DNA of 46,362 bases from Bacteroidaceae bacterium (GTDB lineage: Bacteria > Bacteroidota > Bacteroidia > Bacteroidales > Bacteroidaceae): assembly GCA_024697785.1 (NCBI GenBank), contig JAILEU010000007.1:1-46362 (forward strand). Direction: 5' to 3'. A model generated the notes under the pieces. That model made no database searches and was not told where the DNA came from. It was given only the letters and a program-made list of their open reading frames with translations. Below, piece after piece: positions 37,833-46,362 of the stretch (its first letter is position 1; every line of letters begins with the position of its first letter). The position numbers were made by a program, and so were the translations under genes.

Positions 37833-37960
37833 GATAGAGAAGATAACGGAAAGCAATAGAACAGCAGTAGCCACAAAACAGAGAAAAGCAACCGCAGCCC
37901 GTTAGCGAATGACTCTTAACGTCGCTGCAAAACAGTAATAAACAGTAATAACAAAAAAAC

Positions 37961-38266
37961 ATGAGTCAAAAAATCAGAATCAAACTGAAGTCTTACGACC
38001 ACAACCTCGTCGACAAGAGCGCCGAGAAGATTGTCAAGACCGTCAAGAGCACAGGTGCAACCGTCAGCGGCCCTATCCCCCTGCCCACGCACAAGCGCAT
38101 CTACACCGTCAACCGTTCCACCTTCGTCAACAAGAAGGCCCGCGAGCAGTTCCAGCTCTCTTCCTATAAGAGGCTGATTGACATTTACGGCTCGACAGCC
38201 AAGACCGTCGATGCCCTGATGAAGCTCGAACTCCCCTCAGGTGTGGAAGTTGAGATCAAAGTCTGA
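37961..38266 (+). CDS. rpsJ: 30S ribosomal protein S10
   Basis: A 101-residue head protein, also known as NusE in transcription antitermination. It starts [18 protein letters not shown], with [20 protein letters not shown] in the loop and [11 protein letters not shown] at the end. The 128-base gap after fusA contains a doubled AACAGTAATAA motif and an A-run before the ATG, so a minor promoter or leader is possible but not clear. Confidence 0.96.
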   Translation: MSQKIRIKLKSYDHNLVDKSAEKIVKTVKSTGATVSGPIPLPTHKRIYTVNRSTFVNKKAREQFQLSSYKRLIDIYGSTAKTVDALMKLELPSGVEVEIKV

Positions 38267-38322
38267 TGAGTAACAGAGAGAGTAATTAATTTTAATTTGT
38301 GATTAACTAAAAATTAACTGAA

Positions 38323-38940
38323 ATGCCAGGATTATTAGGAAAAAAAATCGGAATGACATCCGTTTTCGATGCCGCTGGAAAGAACATTCCATGCACCGTT
38401 ATCGAAGTTGGTCCTTGCTGCGTTACACAGATTAAGAGTGTCGAAAAAGACGGATACGCTGCCGTTCAGGTTGGCTTCGAAGAGGCTAAGGAAAAGAACA
38501 CCAGCGCCCCTCTGATGGGACACTTTAAGAAAGCAGGTGTAACCCCCAAGAGACACTTGGCCGAGTTCAAGGATTTTGAGAAAGAGTACAATCTGGGTGA
38601 CGTCATTACCGTCGACCTGTTTAGTGACAGCGCATTCGTCAATGTCATCGGCACGTCGAAGGGTCACGGCTACCAGGGCGTAGTGAAGAGACATGGCTTC
38701 GGCGGTGTCGGTCAGACAACCCACGGCCAGCACAACCGCCAGCGCAAGCCAGGTTCCATTGGCGCTTGCTCCTACCCCGCAAAGGTGTTCAAGGGAATGC
38801 GCATGGCTGGACAGATGGGCAACGAACGCGTTACCGTCGCCAACTTACAGGTTCTGAAAGTTATCCCCGAGCAGAACGTCCTCGTCATCAAGGGCTCCGT
38901 TCCCGGATACAATGGTTCAATCGTAATTGTTGAGAAATAA
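38323..38940 (+). CDS. rplC: 50S ribosomal protein L3
   Basis: A 205-residue early assembly protein near the peptidyl-transferase centre. It starts [20 protein letters not shown]. The long loop region [15 protein letters not shown] and the [14 protein letters not shown] segment are conserved, with the glutamine that is methylated in E. coli. Its TAA overlaps the rplD ATG by one base (TAATG), which implies coupled translation. Confidence 0.97.
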   Translation: MPGLLGKKIGMTSVFDAAGKNIPCTVIEVGPCCVTQIKSVEKDGYAAVQVGFEEAKEKNTSAPLMGHFKKAGVTPKRHLAEFKDFEKEYNLGDVITVDLFSDSAFVNVIGTSKGHGYQGVVKRHGFGGVGQTTHGQHNRQRKPGSIGACSYPAKVFKGMRMAGQMGNERVTVANLQVLKVIPEQNVLVIKGSVPGYNGSIVIVEK

Positions 38941-39581
38941 TGGAAGTCAGTGTTTATAACATCAAGGGAGAAGATACGGGTAAGAAAGTCGTCCTGAACG
39001 ACGCCGTCTTCGGGATTGAACCCAACGACCATGCCATATGGCTGGATGTCAAGCAGATTATGGCCAACAAGCGCCAGGGTACCCATAAGTCAAAGCAGAG
39101 AAGCGAAATCGCCGGCTCGACCAAGAAGCTCGGCCGTCAGAAAGGCGGCGGCGGCGCACGTCGTGGCGACATCAAGTCTCCCGTCCTCGTCGGCGGCGGA
39201 CGCGTATTCGGTCCCGTGCCTCGCGACTATGGCTTCAAGCTCAACAAGAAGGTCAAGCAGCTCGCACGCCGCTCAGCCCTCTCATACAAATGCCAGGAAG
39301 GTGCCCTTTTGGTCATCGAAGATTTCAATTTCGATGCTCCGAAGACCAAACAGTTCGTCGAAATGGCAAAGAATCTGAAAGTTTCTGACAAAAAATCACT
39401 TTTTGTTTTGCCAGAAGCAAATTATAATGTATTTTTGTCGGCTCGTAACATTCAGCGCAGCGAACTGGCCATCGCTTCTGACATCAACACCTATCAGGTG
39501 CTCAATGCAGACGTCATGGTCGTGACCGAGAACGCCCTGAATGTCATCGAGGGAGTATTAACCAACAATGTGGAGGCATAA
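38940..39581 (+). CDS. rplD: 50S ribosomal protein L4
   Basis: A 213-residue protein with an exit-tunnel loop: [20 protein letters not shown] followed by [17 protein letters not shown]. In E. coli L4 represses its own S10 operon; nothing in the leader here shows the same mechanism. It starts inside the rplC stop and ends 3 bases before rplW. Confidence 0.97.
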   Translation: MEVSVYNIKGEDTGKKVVLNDAVFGIEPNDHAIWLDVKQIMANKRQGTHKSKQRSEIAGSTKKLGRQKGGGGARRGDIKSPVLVGGGRVFGPVPRDYGFKLNKKVKQLARRSALSYKCQEGALLVIEDFNFDAPKTKQFVEMAKNLKVSDKKSLFVLPEANYNVFLSARNIQRSELAIASDINTYQVLNADVMVVTENALNVIEGVLTNNVEA

Positions 39582-39584
39582 GAA

Positions 39585-39875
39585 ATGAGCATTATTGTAA
39601 AACCTCTGGTGACAGAGAAAATGACTTCGATAACGGACAAGTCTAACCGTTACGGCTTTATTGTGTCTCCCAAGGCTAATAAGGTTGAGATTAAGAAGGA
39701 AGTAGAGACAACGTACAACGTGACCGTCGTCAGCGTCAACACCATTAACTACGCCGGCAAGAACACCTCACGTTACACGAAGAAAGGTTTCGTCAAAGGG
39801 CGCAAGAACGCCTTTAAAAAGGCTATCGTAACCCTCAAGGAAGGCGATGCAATTGATTTTTATAGCAACATCTAA
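39585..39875 (+). CDS. rplW: 50S ribosomal protein L23
   Basis: A 96-residue protein at the tunnel exit, the docking site for trigger factor and [15 protein letters not shown] at the start, then [15 protein letters not shown] and [19 protein letters not shown], match the family. The gaps are very short (3 bases before, 5 after). Confidence 0.96.
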   Translation: MSIIVKPLVTEKMTSITDKSNRYGFIVSPKANKVEIKKEVETTYNVTVVSVNTINYAGKNTSRYTKKGFVKGRKNAFKKAIVTLKEGDAIDFYSNI

Positions 39876-39880
39876 AAGAA

Positions 39881-40711
39881 ATGGCAGTACGTACATTTAA
39901 GCCCACAACGCCTGGGCAGAGACATAAAATTATTGGCACCTTCGAAGAGATTACTGCATCGGTGCCAGAGAAATCTCTCGTTTGTGGAAAGCGCTCAACG
40001 GGTGGTCGTAACAACACTGGTAAGATGACCATGCGCTACATGGGCGGCGGACACAAGAAGAAATTCCGCTTCATCGATTTCAAGAGAGAAAAAGATGGTG
40101 TTCCCGCTACCGTGAAGACCATCGAGTACGACCCGAACCGCTCGGCCCGCATCGCTCTTCTGTTCTACGCAGACGGCGAGAAGAGGTACATCATCGCCCC
40201 TAACGGCCTTAAGGTTGGCATGACCATCGTCTCCGGAGCCAATGTCGCTCCCGAAGTCGGCAATGCCCTTCCCCTGAAGAATATCCCCGTCGGTACTGTT
40301 ATTCACAACATCGAGCTTCGTCCTGGACAGGGCGCCGTCCTTGTCCGCTCGGCAGGCAACTTCGCTCAGCTGGCTTCCCGCGAGGGTGACTACTGCGTCA
40401 TCAAGCTGCCCTCGGGTGAGCTCCGTAAGATTTTCGGCGACTGCAAGGCTACCATCGGCAGCGTCGGCAACTCCGACCACGGACTGGAAAGTTCCGGTAA
40501 GGCTGGACGCTCACGCTGGCTCGGACGCCGCCCACACAACCGCGGTGTCGTCATGAACCCCGTCGATCACCCCATGGGCGGTGGCGAAGGCCGTGCATCT
40601 GGCGGTCATCCGCGTTCGCGCAAGGGCCTCTATGCAAAGGGCCTCAAGACGCGCGCTCCGAAGAAGCATTCGTCCAAATACATCATTGAGAGAGCCAACA
40701 AGAAGAAGTAA
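39881..40711 (+). CDS. rplB: 50S ribosomal protein L2
   Basis: A 276-residue protein needed for subunit association and near the peptidyl-transferase centre. It starts [16 protein letters not shown]. The C-terminal signature reads [19 protein letters not shown]: the first histidine of the E. coli DHPHGGGEG motif is kept, and the second is replaced by Met, which I believe is common in Bacteroidetes. [18 protein letters not shown] follows. Confidence 0.97.
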   Translation: MAVRTFKPTTPGQRHKIIGTFEEITASVPEKSLVCGKRSTGGRNNTGKMTMRYMGGGHKKKFRFIDFKREKDGVPATVKTIEYDPNRSARIALLFYADGEKRYIIAPNGLKVGMTIVSGANVAPEVGNALPLKNIPVGTVIHNIELRPGQGAVLVRSAGNFAQLASREGDYCVIKLPSGELRKIFGDCKATIGSVGNSDHGLESSGKAGRSRWLGRRPHNRGVVMNPVDHPMGGGEGRASGGHPRSRKGLYAKGLKTRAPKKHSSKYIIERANKKK

Positions 40712-40733
40712 AATCTTTTAACCCGAGTAAATT

Positions 40734-41003
40734 ATGAGTCGTTCATTAAAAAAAGGTCCGTATATCAACGTTTCACTCGAGAATAAGGTTCTCGCAATGA
40801 ATGAAAGCGGCAAGAAGTCAGTCGTGAAGACTTGGGCTCGCGCATCAGTCATCTCCCCCGATTTCGTGGGACATACGATCGCCGTTCATAACGGAAAGAA
40901 TTTCATTCCTGTTTATGTTACAGAGAATATGGTTGGTCACAAGCTTGGTGAGTTCGCTCCCACACGTACCTTCCGTGGTCATGCAGGTAACCGCAAGAAA
41001 TAA
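40734..41003 (+). CDS. rpsS: 30S ribosomal protein S19
   Basis: An 89-residue head protein contacting the A-site finger. [20 protein letters not shown] at the start and [18 protein letters not shown] at the end are diagnostic. It starts 22 bases after rplB with an A/T-rich pre-start region. Confidence 0.97.
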   Translation: MSRSLKKGPYINVSLENKVLAMNESGKKSVVKTWARASVISPDFVGHTIAVHNGKNFIPVYVTENMVGHKLGEFAPTRTFRGHAGNRKK

Positions 41004-41037
41004 GCAGGGTATTAATAGTCTATAAAAACTGAAAATA

Positions 41038-41448
41038 ATGGGAAATAGAAAACAATTATCGGCTGAAAAGAGAAAAGAAGCCCTTAAGACCCAGTATTTT
41101 GCGAAGCTGAATAACGTCCCTTCGTCTCCCCGTAAGATGCGTCTTGTCTGTGACATGATCCGTGGCATGGAGGTGAATCGTGCGCTTGGTACCCTGAAGT
41201 TCTCCACCAAGGCCGCTGCTGCCGATGTCGAGAAACTGCTGCGTTCTGCTATCGCCAACTGGGAACAGAAGAACGAACGTAAGGCCGAGGCCGGCGAACT
41301 GTTCGTTTCGAAGATTTATGTTGACGGCGGTGCTACACTTAAGCGCATGCGTCCCGCACCGCAGGGTAGAGGCTACCGTATTCGCAAGCGTTCAAATCAT
41401 GTGACTTTGTTCGTGGATACCAAAAGTACTAATGAAAATCAAGACTAA
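41038..41448 (+). CDS. rplV: 50S ribosomal protein L22
   Basis: A 136-residue protein whose beta-hairpin lines the exit tunnel. [20 protein letters not shown] in the N-terminal half and [20 protein letters not shown] for the hairpin are the hallmarks. The length is slightly above E. coli L22 (110) because of an extended N-terminus with [16 protein letters not shown]. Only 2 bases separate it from rpsC. Confidence 0.96.
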   Translation: MGNRKQLSAEKRKEALKTQYFAKLNNVPSSPRKMRLVCDMIRGMEVNRALGTLKFSTKAAAADVEKLLRSAIANWEQKNERKAEAGELFVSKIYVDGGATLKRMRPAPQGRGYRIRKRSNHVTLFVDTKSTNENQD

Positions 41449-41450
41449 CA

Positions 41451-42173
41451 ATGGGACAGAAGATTAATCCAATTAGCAACCGTTTAGGAATCATCAGAGG
41501 TTGGGATTCGAGTTGGTACGGACAGTATAGCGACCGTCTGGTGGAAGACACCAAGATCCGCGAATACCTGAACGAGCGCCTGGCAAAGGCCAGCGTATCC
41601 AAGATTGTCATTGAACGCACGCTCAAACTGGTGACCATCACCATTTGCACCGCCCGCCCGGGACTCGTCATCGGCAAAGGCGGACAGGATGTTGAAAAAC
41701 TGAAGGAAGAGTTGAAGAAGATTACCGATAAGGACATTCAGATCAACATCTTCGAGATCAAGAAGCCCGAGCTCGACGCCACTATCGTTGCCACGAACAT
41801 CGCCCGTCAGCTCGAAGGCAAGATTGCCTATCGTCGTGCTATCAAGATGGCTATCGCCAATACCATGCGCATGGGCGCTGAGGGAATCAAGATTCAGATT
41901 TCCGGCCGCCTCAACGGCGCTGAAATTGCCCGCTCCGAGATGTACAAGGAAGGACGCACCCCGCTTCATACCTTCCGTGCTGATATCGACTACTGCCAGG
42001 CAACGGCTGTCACAAAGGTCGGCGCCCTTGGCGTGAAGGTCTGGATCTGCCGCGGCGAGGTTTACGAGAAGAGAGATCTGGCTCCTAACTTCACTCAGCC
42101 TAAGGACAATGGTCGTCCCTCCGGTAGCGGTGCTCCTCGTAAGTTTAACAAGAAGAGAAATAGCAATCGTTAA
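41451..42173 (+). CDS. rpsC: 30S ribosomal protein S3
   Basis: A 240-residue protein at the mRNA entry site with helicase activity. The KH domain loop is in [39 protein letters not shown] is the conserved C-terminal-domain segment. The tail ([20 protein letters not shown]) is basic and low in complexity. Confidence 0.97.
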   Translation: MGQKINPISNRLGIIRGWDSSWYGQYSDRLVEDTKIREYLNERLAKASVSKIVIERTLKLVTITICTARPGLVIGKGGQDVEKLKEELKKITDKDIQINIFEIKKPELDATIVATNIARQLEGKIAYRRAIKMAIANTMRMGAEGIKIQISGRLNGAEIARSEMYKEGRTPLHTFRADIDYCQATAVTKVGALGVKVWICRGEVYEKRDLAPNFTQPKDNGRPSGSGAPRKFNKKRNSNR

Positions 42174-42187
42174 ATCCACGAAAGATT

Positions 42188-42616
42188 ATGTTACAACCTA
42201 AAAGAACAAAATACAGAAGAATGCAGCATCGCGCGCAGAAGAATAATGCGCAGCGAGGCAACCAGCTTGCATTCGGTTCCTTTGGCATCAAGGCCATGGA
42301 TACCATTTGGATTACTGGTCACCAGCTCGAGGCTGCACGTGTGGCAGTCACTCGTTACATGCAGCGTCAGGGCCAGCTTTGGATTCGCGTGTTCCCCGAC
42401 AAGTCTTTCACGAAGAAGCCTGCTGACGTCCGCATGGGTAAAGGTAAAGGTGCCGTCGAAGGATATGTCGCTCCTGTGACCCCTGGCCGTATGCTGATTG
42501 AAATTGATGGCGTTCCTTTCGATGTCGCCAAGGAGGCTCTTCGCCTCGGCGCCCAGAAACTCCCCATCAAGACCAAGTTTGTGGTACGTCGTGACTATGA
42601 CTTCTCCAAGGAATAA
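42188..42616 (+). CDS. rplP: 50S ribosomal protein L16
   Basis: A 142-residue protein close to the A-site t[23 protein letters not shown] at the start, [20 protein letters not shown], and the loop [20 protein letters not shown] are family signatures. Confidence 0.97.
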   Translation: MLQPKRTKYRRMQHRAQKNNAQRGNQLAFGSFGIKAMDTIWITGHQLEAARVAVTRYMQRQGQLWIRVFPDKSFTKKPADVRMGKGKGAVEGYVAPVTPGRMLIEIDGVPFDVAKEALRLGAQKLPIKTKFVVRRDYDFSKE

Positions 42617-42658
42617 TACGACAAAAAGTGAGTATCAACCCCTAAAAAGAGCTGTATT

Positions 42659-42856
42659 ATGAAAATTGCAGAAGTAAGAGAGTTATCAACGAACGAACTG
42701 GCCGAGCGTCTCGAGACCGAGCAGGCCAATTATAAGAATATGGTGTTGAACCATGCTATCTCTCCGCTGGAGAATCCCTCACAGATCAAGAAATCGCGCA
42801 GGGATATTGCGAGGATCAAGACTGAGTTGCGTCAGAGAGAGCTTAACAACAATTAA
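42659..42856 (+). CDS. rpmC: 50S ribosomal protein L29
   Basis: A 65-residue two-helix protein next to L23 at the tunnel exit. [19 protein letters not shown] and the [21 protein letters not shown]-terminal helix are typical. It is the usual neighbour between rplP and rpsQ. Confidence 0.95.
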   Translation: MKIAEVRELSTNELAERLETEQANYKNMVLNHAISPLENPSQIKKSRRDIARIKTELRQRELNNN

Positions 42857-42870
42857 AACCACCGTTCCTC

Positions 42871-43128
42871 ATGGAAGTTAGAAATTTAAGAAAAGAAAGA
42901 GTGGGCGTCGTCGTCAGCGATAAGATGGACAAGACCATTACCGTTGCTGCAAAGTACAAAGAGAGACACCCGATTTATGGTAAGTTTGTCACCAAGACAA
43001 AGAAGTACCATGCACACGACGAGAAGAACGAGTGCGAAATGGGTGACACCGTCCGCATCATGGAGACTCGTCCGCTGAGCAAGACAAAGAGATGGAGAGT
43101 AGTAGAAATCGTTGAAAAAGCTAAGTAA
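42871..43128 (+). CDS. rpsQ: 30S ribosomal protein S17
   Basis: An 85-residue OB-fold primary 16S-binding protein. [20 protein letters not shown] and [20 protein letters not shown], then [20 protein letters not shown], are the conserved blocks. Its stop lies 2 bases before rplN. Confidence 0.97.
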   Translation: MEVRNLRKERVGVVVSDKMDKTITVAAKYKERHPIYGKFVTKTKKYHAHDEKNECEMGDTVRIMETRPLSKTKRWRVVEIVEKAK

Positions 43129-43130
43129 TT

Positions 43131-43496
43131 ATGGTACAGGTAGAATCAAGACTTACAGTGTGTGATAACAGTGGAGCAAAAGAGGCTCTCTGCATCCGTG
43201 TGCTTGGCGGTACAAGACGTCGCTATGCATCCGTGGGCGACGTGATTGTCGTTTCGGTCAAGGACGTGCTCCCCTCCAGCGAACTGAAGAAAGGTACTGT
43301 GTCAAAGGCTCTCATTGTCCGTACCAAGAAAGAGATTCGTCGTGCAGACGGCTCATATATCCGTTTTGATGACAACGCATGCGTCCTCCTGACAAATACA
43401 GGCGAACTCCGTGCCAGTCGTATCTTTGGCCCCGTTGCCCGTGAACTGCGTGCCGTAAATATGAAGGTCGTGTCATTGGCTCCTGAGGTTCTTTAA
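43131..43496 (+). CDS. rplN: 50S ribosomal protein L14
   Basis: A 121-residue subunit-interface protein. [20 protein letters not shown] at the start, [19 protein letters not shown] and the C-terminal [20 protein letters not shown] are near-universal motifs. Its length is like E. coli (123). Confidence 0.97.
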   Translation: MVQVESRLTVCDNSGAKEALCIRVLGGTRRRYASVGDVIVVSVKDVLPSSELKKGTVSKALIVRTKKEIRRADGSYIRFDDNACVLLTNTGELRASRIFGPVARELRAVNMKVVSLAPEVL

Positions 43497-43519
43497 TCAA
43501 ATAAAAGCGTAACAACAGT

Positions 43520-43840
43520 ATGAGCAAGTTACATATTAAGAAAGGTGACATGGTCTACGTCAACGCCGGCGAAGACAAAGGCAAGACCGGCCGTGTCTTG
43601 AAAGTAGATATTGAGAAACAGCGTGCCATCGTGGAGGGTGTAAACATGATGTCGAAGAGCGCTAAGCCCAGCGCCAAGCATCCCCAAGGCGGTATTGTCA
43701 AACAGGAAGCGCCCATCCATATCTCCAACCTTAACGTGTTGGATCCCAAGACAAACAAGCCGACCCGTATCGGCCGCCGTCTGGGTGAGAATGGTAAATT
43801 GGTTCGTTTTTCTAAATCATCAGGAGAGGAGATAAAGTAA
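43520..43840 (+). CDS. rplX: 50S ribosomal protein L24
   Basis: A 106-residue assembly initiator with a KOW motif: [20 protein letters not shown] (residues 6-25). [20 protein letters not shown] follows. Its TAA overlaps the rplE ATG by one base (TAATG). Confidence 0.96.
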   Translation: MSKLHIKKGDMVYVNAGEDKGKTGRVLKVDIEKQRAIVEGVNMMSKSAKPSAKHPQGGIVKQEAPIHISNLNVLDPKTNKPTRIGRRLGENGKLVRFSKSSGEEIK

Positions 43841-44397
43841 TGGCTAATACAGCAAGTCTTAAAAAAGAATATGCCGAGCGCATTGCTCCGGCTTTGATGA
43901 AGAAGTTCCAGTACTCTTCACCGATGCAGGTTCCTGTATTGAAGAAAATCGTCATCAACGAAGGTCTGGGTATGGCTACTCAGGACAAGAAAATCATAGA
44001 CGTCGCCATTGCCGAGCTGACCGCTATCACCGGCCAGAAAGCCGTTGCAACGGTTTCAAAGAAGGATATCGCCAGTTTCAAACTGCGTAAGAAGATGCCC
44101 GTCGGCGTCATGGTGACCCTTCGCCGTGAACGTATGTACGAGTTCCTTGAGCGTCTCGTCCGCGTGGCCCTGCCCCGTATCCGTGACTTCAAGGGCATCG
44201 AGAGCAAGTTCGATGGTCAGGGCAACTACTCCCTGGGTATTCAAGAACAGATTATCTTCCCTGAAATCAACATCGACAGCATTACCCGCATCCTCGGTAT
44301 GAACATCACGTTCGTTACCACCGCCAAGACCGACGAGGAAGGCTATGCTCTTCTGAAGGAGTTTGGATTACCATTCAAAAATGCTAAAAACGATTAA
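43840..44397 (+). CDS. rplE: 50S ribosomal protein L5
   Basis: A 185-residue protein that contacts 5S rRNA and P-site t[43 protein letters not shown] and [20 protein letters not shown] are diagnostic. A GAGGAG stretch (43826-43831) lies 8 bases before its ATG, inside the rplX coding region, and could act as a Shine-Dalgarno sequence. Confidence 0.97.
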   Translation: MANTASLKKEYAERIAPALMKKFQYSSPMQVPVLKKIVINEGLGMATQDKKIIDVAIAELTAITGQKAVATVSKKDIASFKLRKKMPVGVMVTLRRERMYEFLERLVRVALPRIRDFKGIESKFDGQGNYSLGIQEQIIFPEINIDSITRILGMNITFVTTAKTDEEGYALLKEFGLPFKNAKND

Positions 44398-44400
44398 GAT

Positions 44401-44700
44401 ATGGCAAAACAGTCAATGGTGGCACGCGAGGTGAAGCGTGCAAAAATGGTCGCCCAATATGCAGAGAAGCGTGCTGCGCTGAAGGAGATCGTCCGCAAGG
44501 GTGAGCCGGCAGAAGCCTACGAAGCTGCCCGCAAACTTCAGAGCATTCCCAAGAACGCCAATCCCATTCGCCTGCACAATCGCTGCAAGCTCACGGGACG
44601 TCCTAAAGGATACATCCGTGAATTCGGACTTTCACGTATCCAATTCCGCGAAATGGCATCCAAGGGCCTCATCCCTGGTGTCAAGAAAGCCAGCTGGTAA
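44401..44700 (+). CDS. rpsN: 30S ribosomal protein S14, zinc-free type
   Basis: A 99-residue head protein. [20 protein letters not shown] is the family core. Only one cysteine is present, so the CxxC zinc ribbon of the C+ form is absent; this is the longer, zinc-independent form. It follows rplE by 3 bases. Confidence 0.96.
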   Translation: MAKQSMVAREVKRAKMVAQYAEKRAALKEIVRKGEPAEAYEAARKLQSIPKNANPIRLHNRCKLTGRPKGYIREFGLSRIQFREMASKGLIPGVKKASW

Positions 44701-44757
44701 AAAAGAGAGTGTTTAAATATTGTCAGGAGAGCCCTGATTAATTTAATTAAAAAAATT

Positions 44758-45153
44758 ATGACAGATCCAATTGCTGATTATTTGACGAGGTTGAGAAATG
44801 CAATCGGTGCAAAGCACAGAGTTGTTGAAATTCCTGCCTCAAACCTCAAGAAGGAAATCACCAAGATCCTTTTTGAGAAAGGTTACATCTTGAACTACAA
44901 GTTCGTGGATGACGGTCCTCAGGGAACCATTAAGGTTGCCTTGAAGTACGACATGGCGACGAAGGAAAGCGCCATCAAGAATTTGGTACGTGTATCTTCT
45001 CCCGGTCTCCGCAAGTACACCGGTTATAAAGATATGCCCAGAGTGATTAATGGATTGGGTATTGCTATTATATCCACTTCCAAAGGTGTTATGACTGACA
45101 AGGAGGCCTCCGCCCAGAAGATTGGTGGAGAAGTTCTCTGCTATGTTTATTAA
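44758..45153 (+). CDS. rpsH: 30S ribosomal protein S8
   Basis: A 131-residue primary 16S-binding protein, the translational repressor of the spc operon in E. coli. MTDPIADYLTRLRNAIGAKH at the start and STSKGVMTDKEASAQKIGGE near the end are conserved. The 57-base AT-rich gap before it contains no clear structure. Confidence 0.97.
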   Translation: MTDPIADYLTRLRNAIGAKHRVVEIPASNLKKEITKILFEKGYILNYKFVDDGPQGTIKVALKYDMATKESAIKNLVRVSSPGLRKYTGYKDMPRVINGLGIAIISTSKGVMTDKEASAQKIGGEVLCYVY

Positions 45154-45156
45154 TTG

Positions 45157-45164
45157 AAGGAGGA
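45157..45164 (+). promoter_or_regulatory. Canonical Shine-Dalgarno sequence of rplF
   Basis: AAGGAGGA ends 6 bases before the ATG. Most other starts in the window lack such a site and are A-rich instead, so this one stands out. Confidence 0.75.
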
Positions 45165-45170
45165 TTTGCT

Positions 45171-45728
45171 ATGTCAAGAATTGGAAAATTGCCTATTTCG
45201 ATTCCCGCAGGTGTAAACGTGAACATCAGCGATGATAACGTCATTACCGTCAAGGGACCTAAGGGTGAGCTTACTCAGAAAGTAGATCCCAGCATTGCCG
45301 TCAAGATGGAGAATGGCGAAATCCAGGTTTCCCGCGGCAGCGATGAAAAGCAGGAGCGTGCCTTCCATGGCCTTTATCGGGCGCTTATTAATAATATGGT
45401 TGTTGGCGTATCCGAGGGATACAAGAAGGAACTGGAACTTGTCGGTGTCGGTTACCGTGTTTCCAATAACGGCAATGTTATGGAATTTGCACTTGGCTAT
45501 ACGCATCCGATCTTCGTCGTTCTTCCTCCTGAAGTGAAGGTTGAGACCAAGACAGAGCGTAATAAAAACCCCCAGATCATTCTCGAGTCATGCGACAAGC
45601 AGCTGCTGGGCATGATTTGCGCAAAGATTCGTTCGTTCCGTAAGCCTGAACCTTATAAGGGCAAGGGTGTCTTGTTCAAGGGCGAGGTTGTACGCCGCAA
45701 GTCCGGTAAGTCTGCCAGTGCCAAGTAA
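45171..45728 (+). CDS. rplF: 50S ribosomal protein L6
   Basis: A 185-residue protein at the factor-binding side of the large subunit. MSRIGKLPISIPAGVNVNIS opens it. ELELVGVGYRVSNNGNVMEF and KPEPYKGKGVLFKGEVVRRK are family marks. The start is decided by a strong Shine-Dalgarno sequence, unusual in this window. Confidence 0.97.
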   Translation: MSRIGKLPISIPAGVNVNISDDNVITVKGPKGELTQKVDPSIAVKMENGEIQVSRGSDEKQERAFHGLYRALINNMVVGVSEGYKKELELVGVGYRVSNNGNVMEFALGYTHPIFVVLPPEVKVETKTERNKNPQIILESCDKQLLGMICAKIRSFRKPEPYKGKGVLFKGEVVRRKSGKSASAK

Positions 45729-45752
45729 ATAATCTTATAAAGTAAAGGAATT

Positions 45753-46094
45753 ATGGTAACGAAACAAGAAAGACGAACAAAGATAAAATACAGAGTACGC
45801 AACAAGATCTCCGGAACCCCTGAACGTCCTCGTATGACGGTCTTCAGAAGCAACAAGCAGATCTATGTTCAGATAATCGAAGATGTTAATGGTCGCACAC
45901 TTGCTGCTGCCTCCTCTCTCGGACTCGAGGCTATGCCTAAAAAAGAACAGGCTGCCAAGGTCGGTGAGCTTATTGCCCAGAAGGCACAGGAAGCCGGCAT
46001 TCAGGCTGTCGTGTTTGACCGTAACGGATATCTGTATCACGGTAGAGTTAAGGAATTGGCAGATGCTGCCCGTAAAGGTGGACTTAAATTTTAA
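45753..46094 (+). CDS. rplR: 50S ribosomal protein L18
   Basis: A 113-residue 5S rRNA-binding protein. [20 protein letters not shown] and the C-terminal [20 protein letters not shown] are conserved. It lies between rplF and rpsE as in other spc operons. Confidence 0.96.
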   Translation: MVTKQERRTKIKYRVRNKISGTPERPRMTVFRSNKQIYVQIIEDVNGRTLAAASSLGLEAMPKKEQAAKVGELIAQKAQEAGIQAVVFDRNGYLYHGRVKELADAARKGGLKF

Positions 46095-46099
46095 TCATC

Positions 46100-46362
46100 A
46101 TGGCTGTAAATAGAGTTAAAGTAACGAATGACGTTGAGCTGAAAGACAGACTCGTCGCAATCAACCGTGTTACGAAGGTGACAAAGGGTGGTCGTACATT
46201 CACGTTCGCTGCAATCGTTGTGGTTGGCGACGGCAATGGCGTCATCGGTTGTGGCCTTGGTAAGGCTGGTGAAGTAACTGCAGCCATCGCAAAGGGTGTT
46301 GAAGCTGCTAAGAAGAACCTGGTGCGCGTTCCCATCATCAAGGGCACTATTCCCCATGAGGT
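46100..46362 (+). CDS. rpsE: 30S ribosomal protein S5 (3' truncated by the window)
   Basis: The first 87 codons are present and the gene runs off the edge. [20 protein letters not shown] followed by [13 protein letters not shown] is the S5 double-stranded RNA-binding domain signature. The rest of the spc operon (L30, L15, SecY) would be expected downstream. Confidence 0.95.
   Translation, partial: MAVNRVKVTNDVELKDRLVAINRVTKVTKGGRTFTFAAIVVVGDGNGVIGCGLGKAGEVTAAIAKGVEAAKKNLVRVPIIKGTIPHE

Noticed and set aside
37833-37960. A tuf gene or S10-type leader between fusA and rpsJ
   Set aside because: Only 128 bases; no coding potential, and no stable hairpin like the E. coli S10 leader was found by eye.

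Overview
The window looks like a piece of a Bacteroidales chromosome, most likely Prevotellaceae. The grounds are: promoters with a TAnnTTTG -7 box (often with TTTG about 20 bases upstream), A-rich and mostly Shine-Dalgarno-free starts, the order dapB-lepB-wbqC, DUF2851 and DUF3467 proteins, a glycine-lipid acyltransferase pair, polysaccharide-degrading secreted enzymes, and a BspA-like protein beside a TPR/HTH membrane regulator. The coding DNA is fairly GC-rich, and most intergenic gaps hold AT-rich degenerate repeats.

Layout. 1-2149: 3' part of a secreted GH31 glycosidase with FN3, F5/8C, dockerin and cohesin-like modules. 2189-3490: DUF2851 gene, divergent from a tightly packed run dapB-lepB-wbqC-pdxB-M15 peptidase (3573-8172). 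8249-9692: ComEA-like helix-hairpin-helix protein and a VanZ protein. 9662-11494: probable glycine lipid synthesis pair glsA-glsB. 11611-15101: rhamnogalacturonan set, with PL11 lyase and rhamnose mutarotase divergent from a GH105 hydrolase. 15390-18119: S41 protease and PfkB/adenosine kinase. 18253-18422: two identical tRNA-Asn genes. 18605-24402: minus-strand run iorA-iorB-aminotransferase-rnhB-gpmI. 24612-27632: GH43-like lipoprotein, phenylacetate-CoA ligase and a double-ACT protein. 27862-31142: TPR/HTH lipoprotein regulator and a mosaic BspA-like secreted protein. 31143-32140: about 1 kb without a convincing gene, packed with organised repeats. 32141-34408: CYTH protein, release factor 2, DUF3467 protein. 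34729-46362: str/S10/spc ribosomal genes from rpsL to a truncated rpsE.

Functional links. PL11, GH105 and RhaM would cut rhamnogalacturonan I, remove the unsaturated uronate and equilibrate the freed rhamnose. IorAB, an aminotransferase, PaaK and the ACT protein fit interconversion of aromatic amino acids, arylpyruvates and arylacetyl-CoA. GlsA/GlsB fit two-step acylation of glycine.

The most unusual content is the repeats. An approximately 480-bp inverted structure at 31543-31998 carries six 11-bp units on each side, exactly symmetric about position 31770.5, with a further terminal unit each side. Short 7-bp-period arrays lie at many gene junctions, and in three cases (iorB, prfB, the PfkB kinase) the stop codon itself lies inside the array. 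Similar short repeats or palindromes also sit in frame inside four proteins (GH31, ComEA-like, IorA, TPR regulator), which suggests mobile or expanding repeats that coding regions tolerate.
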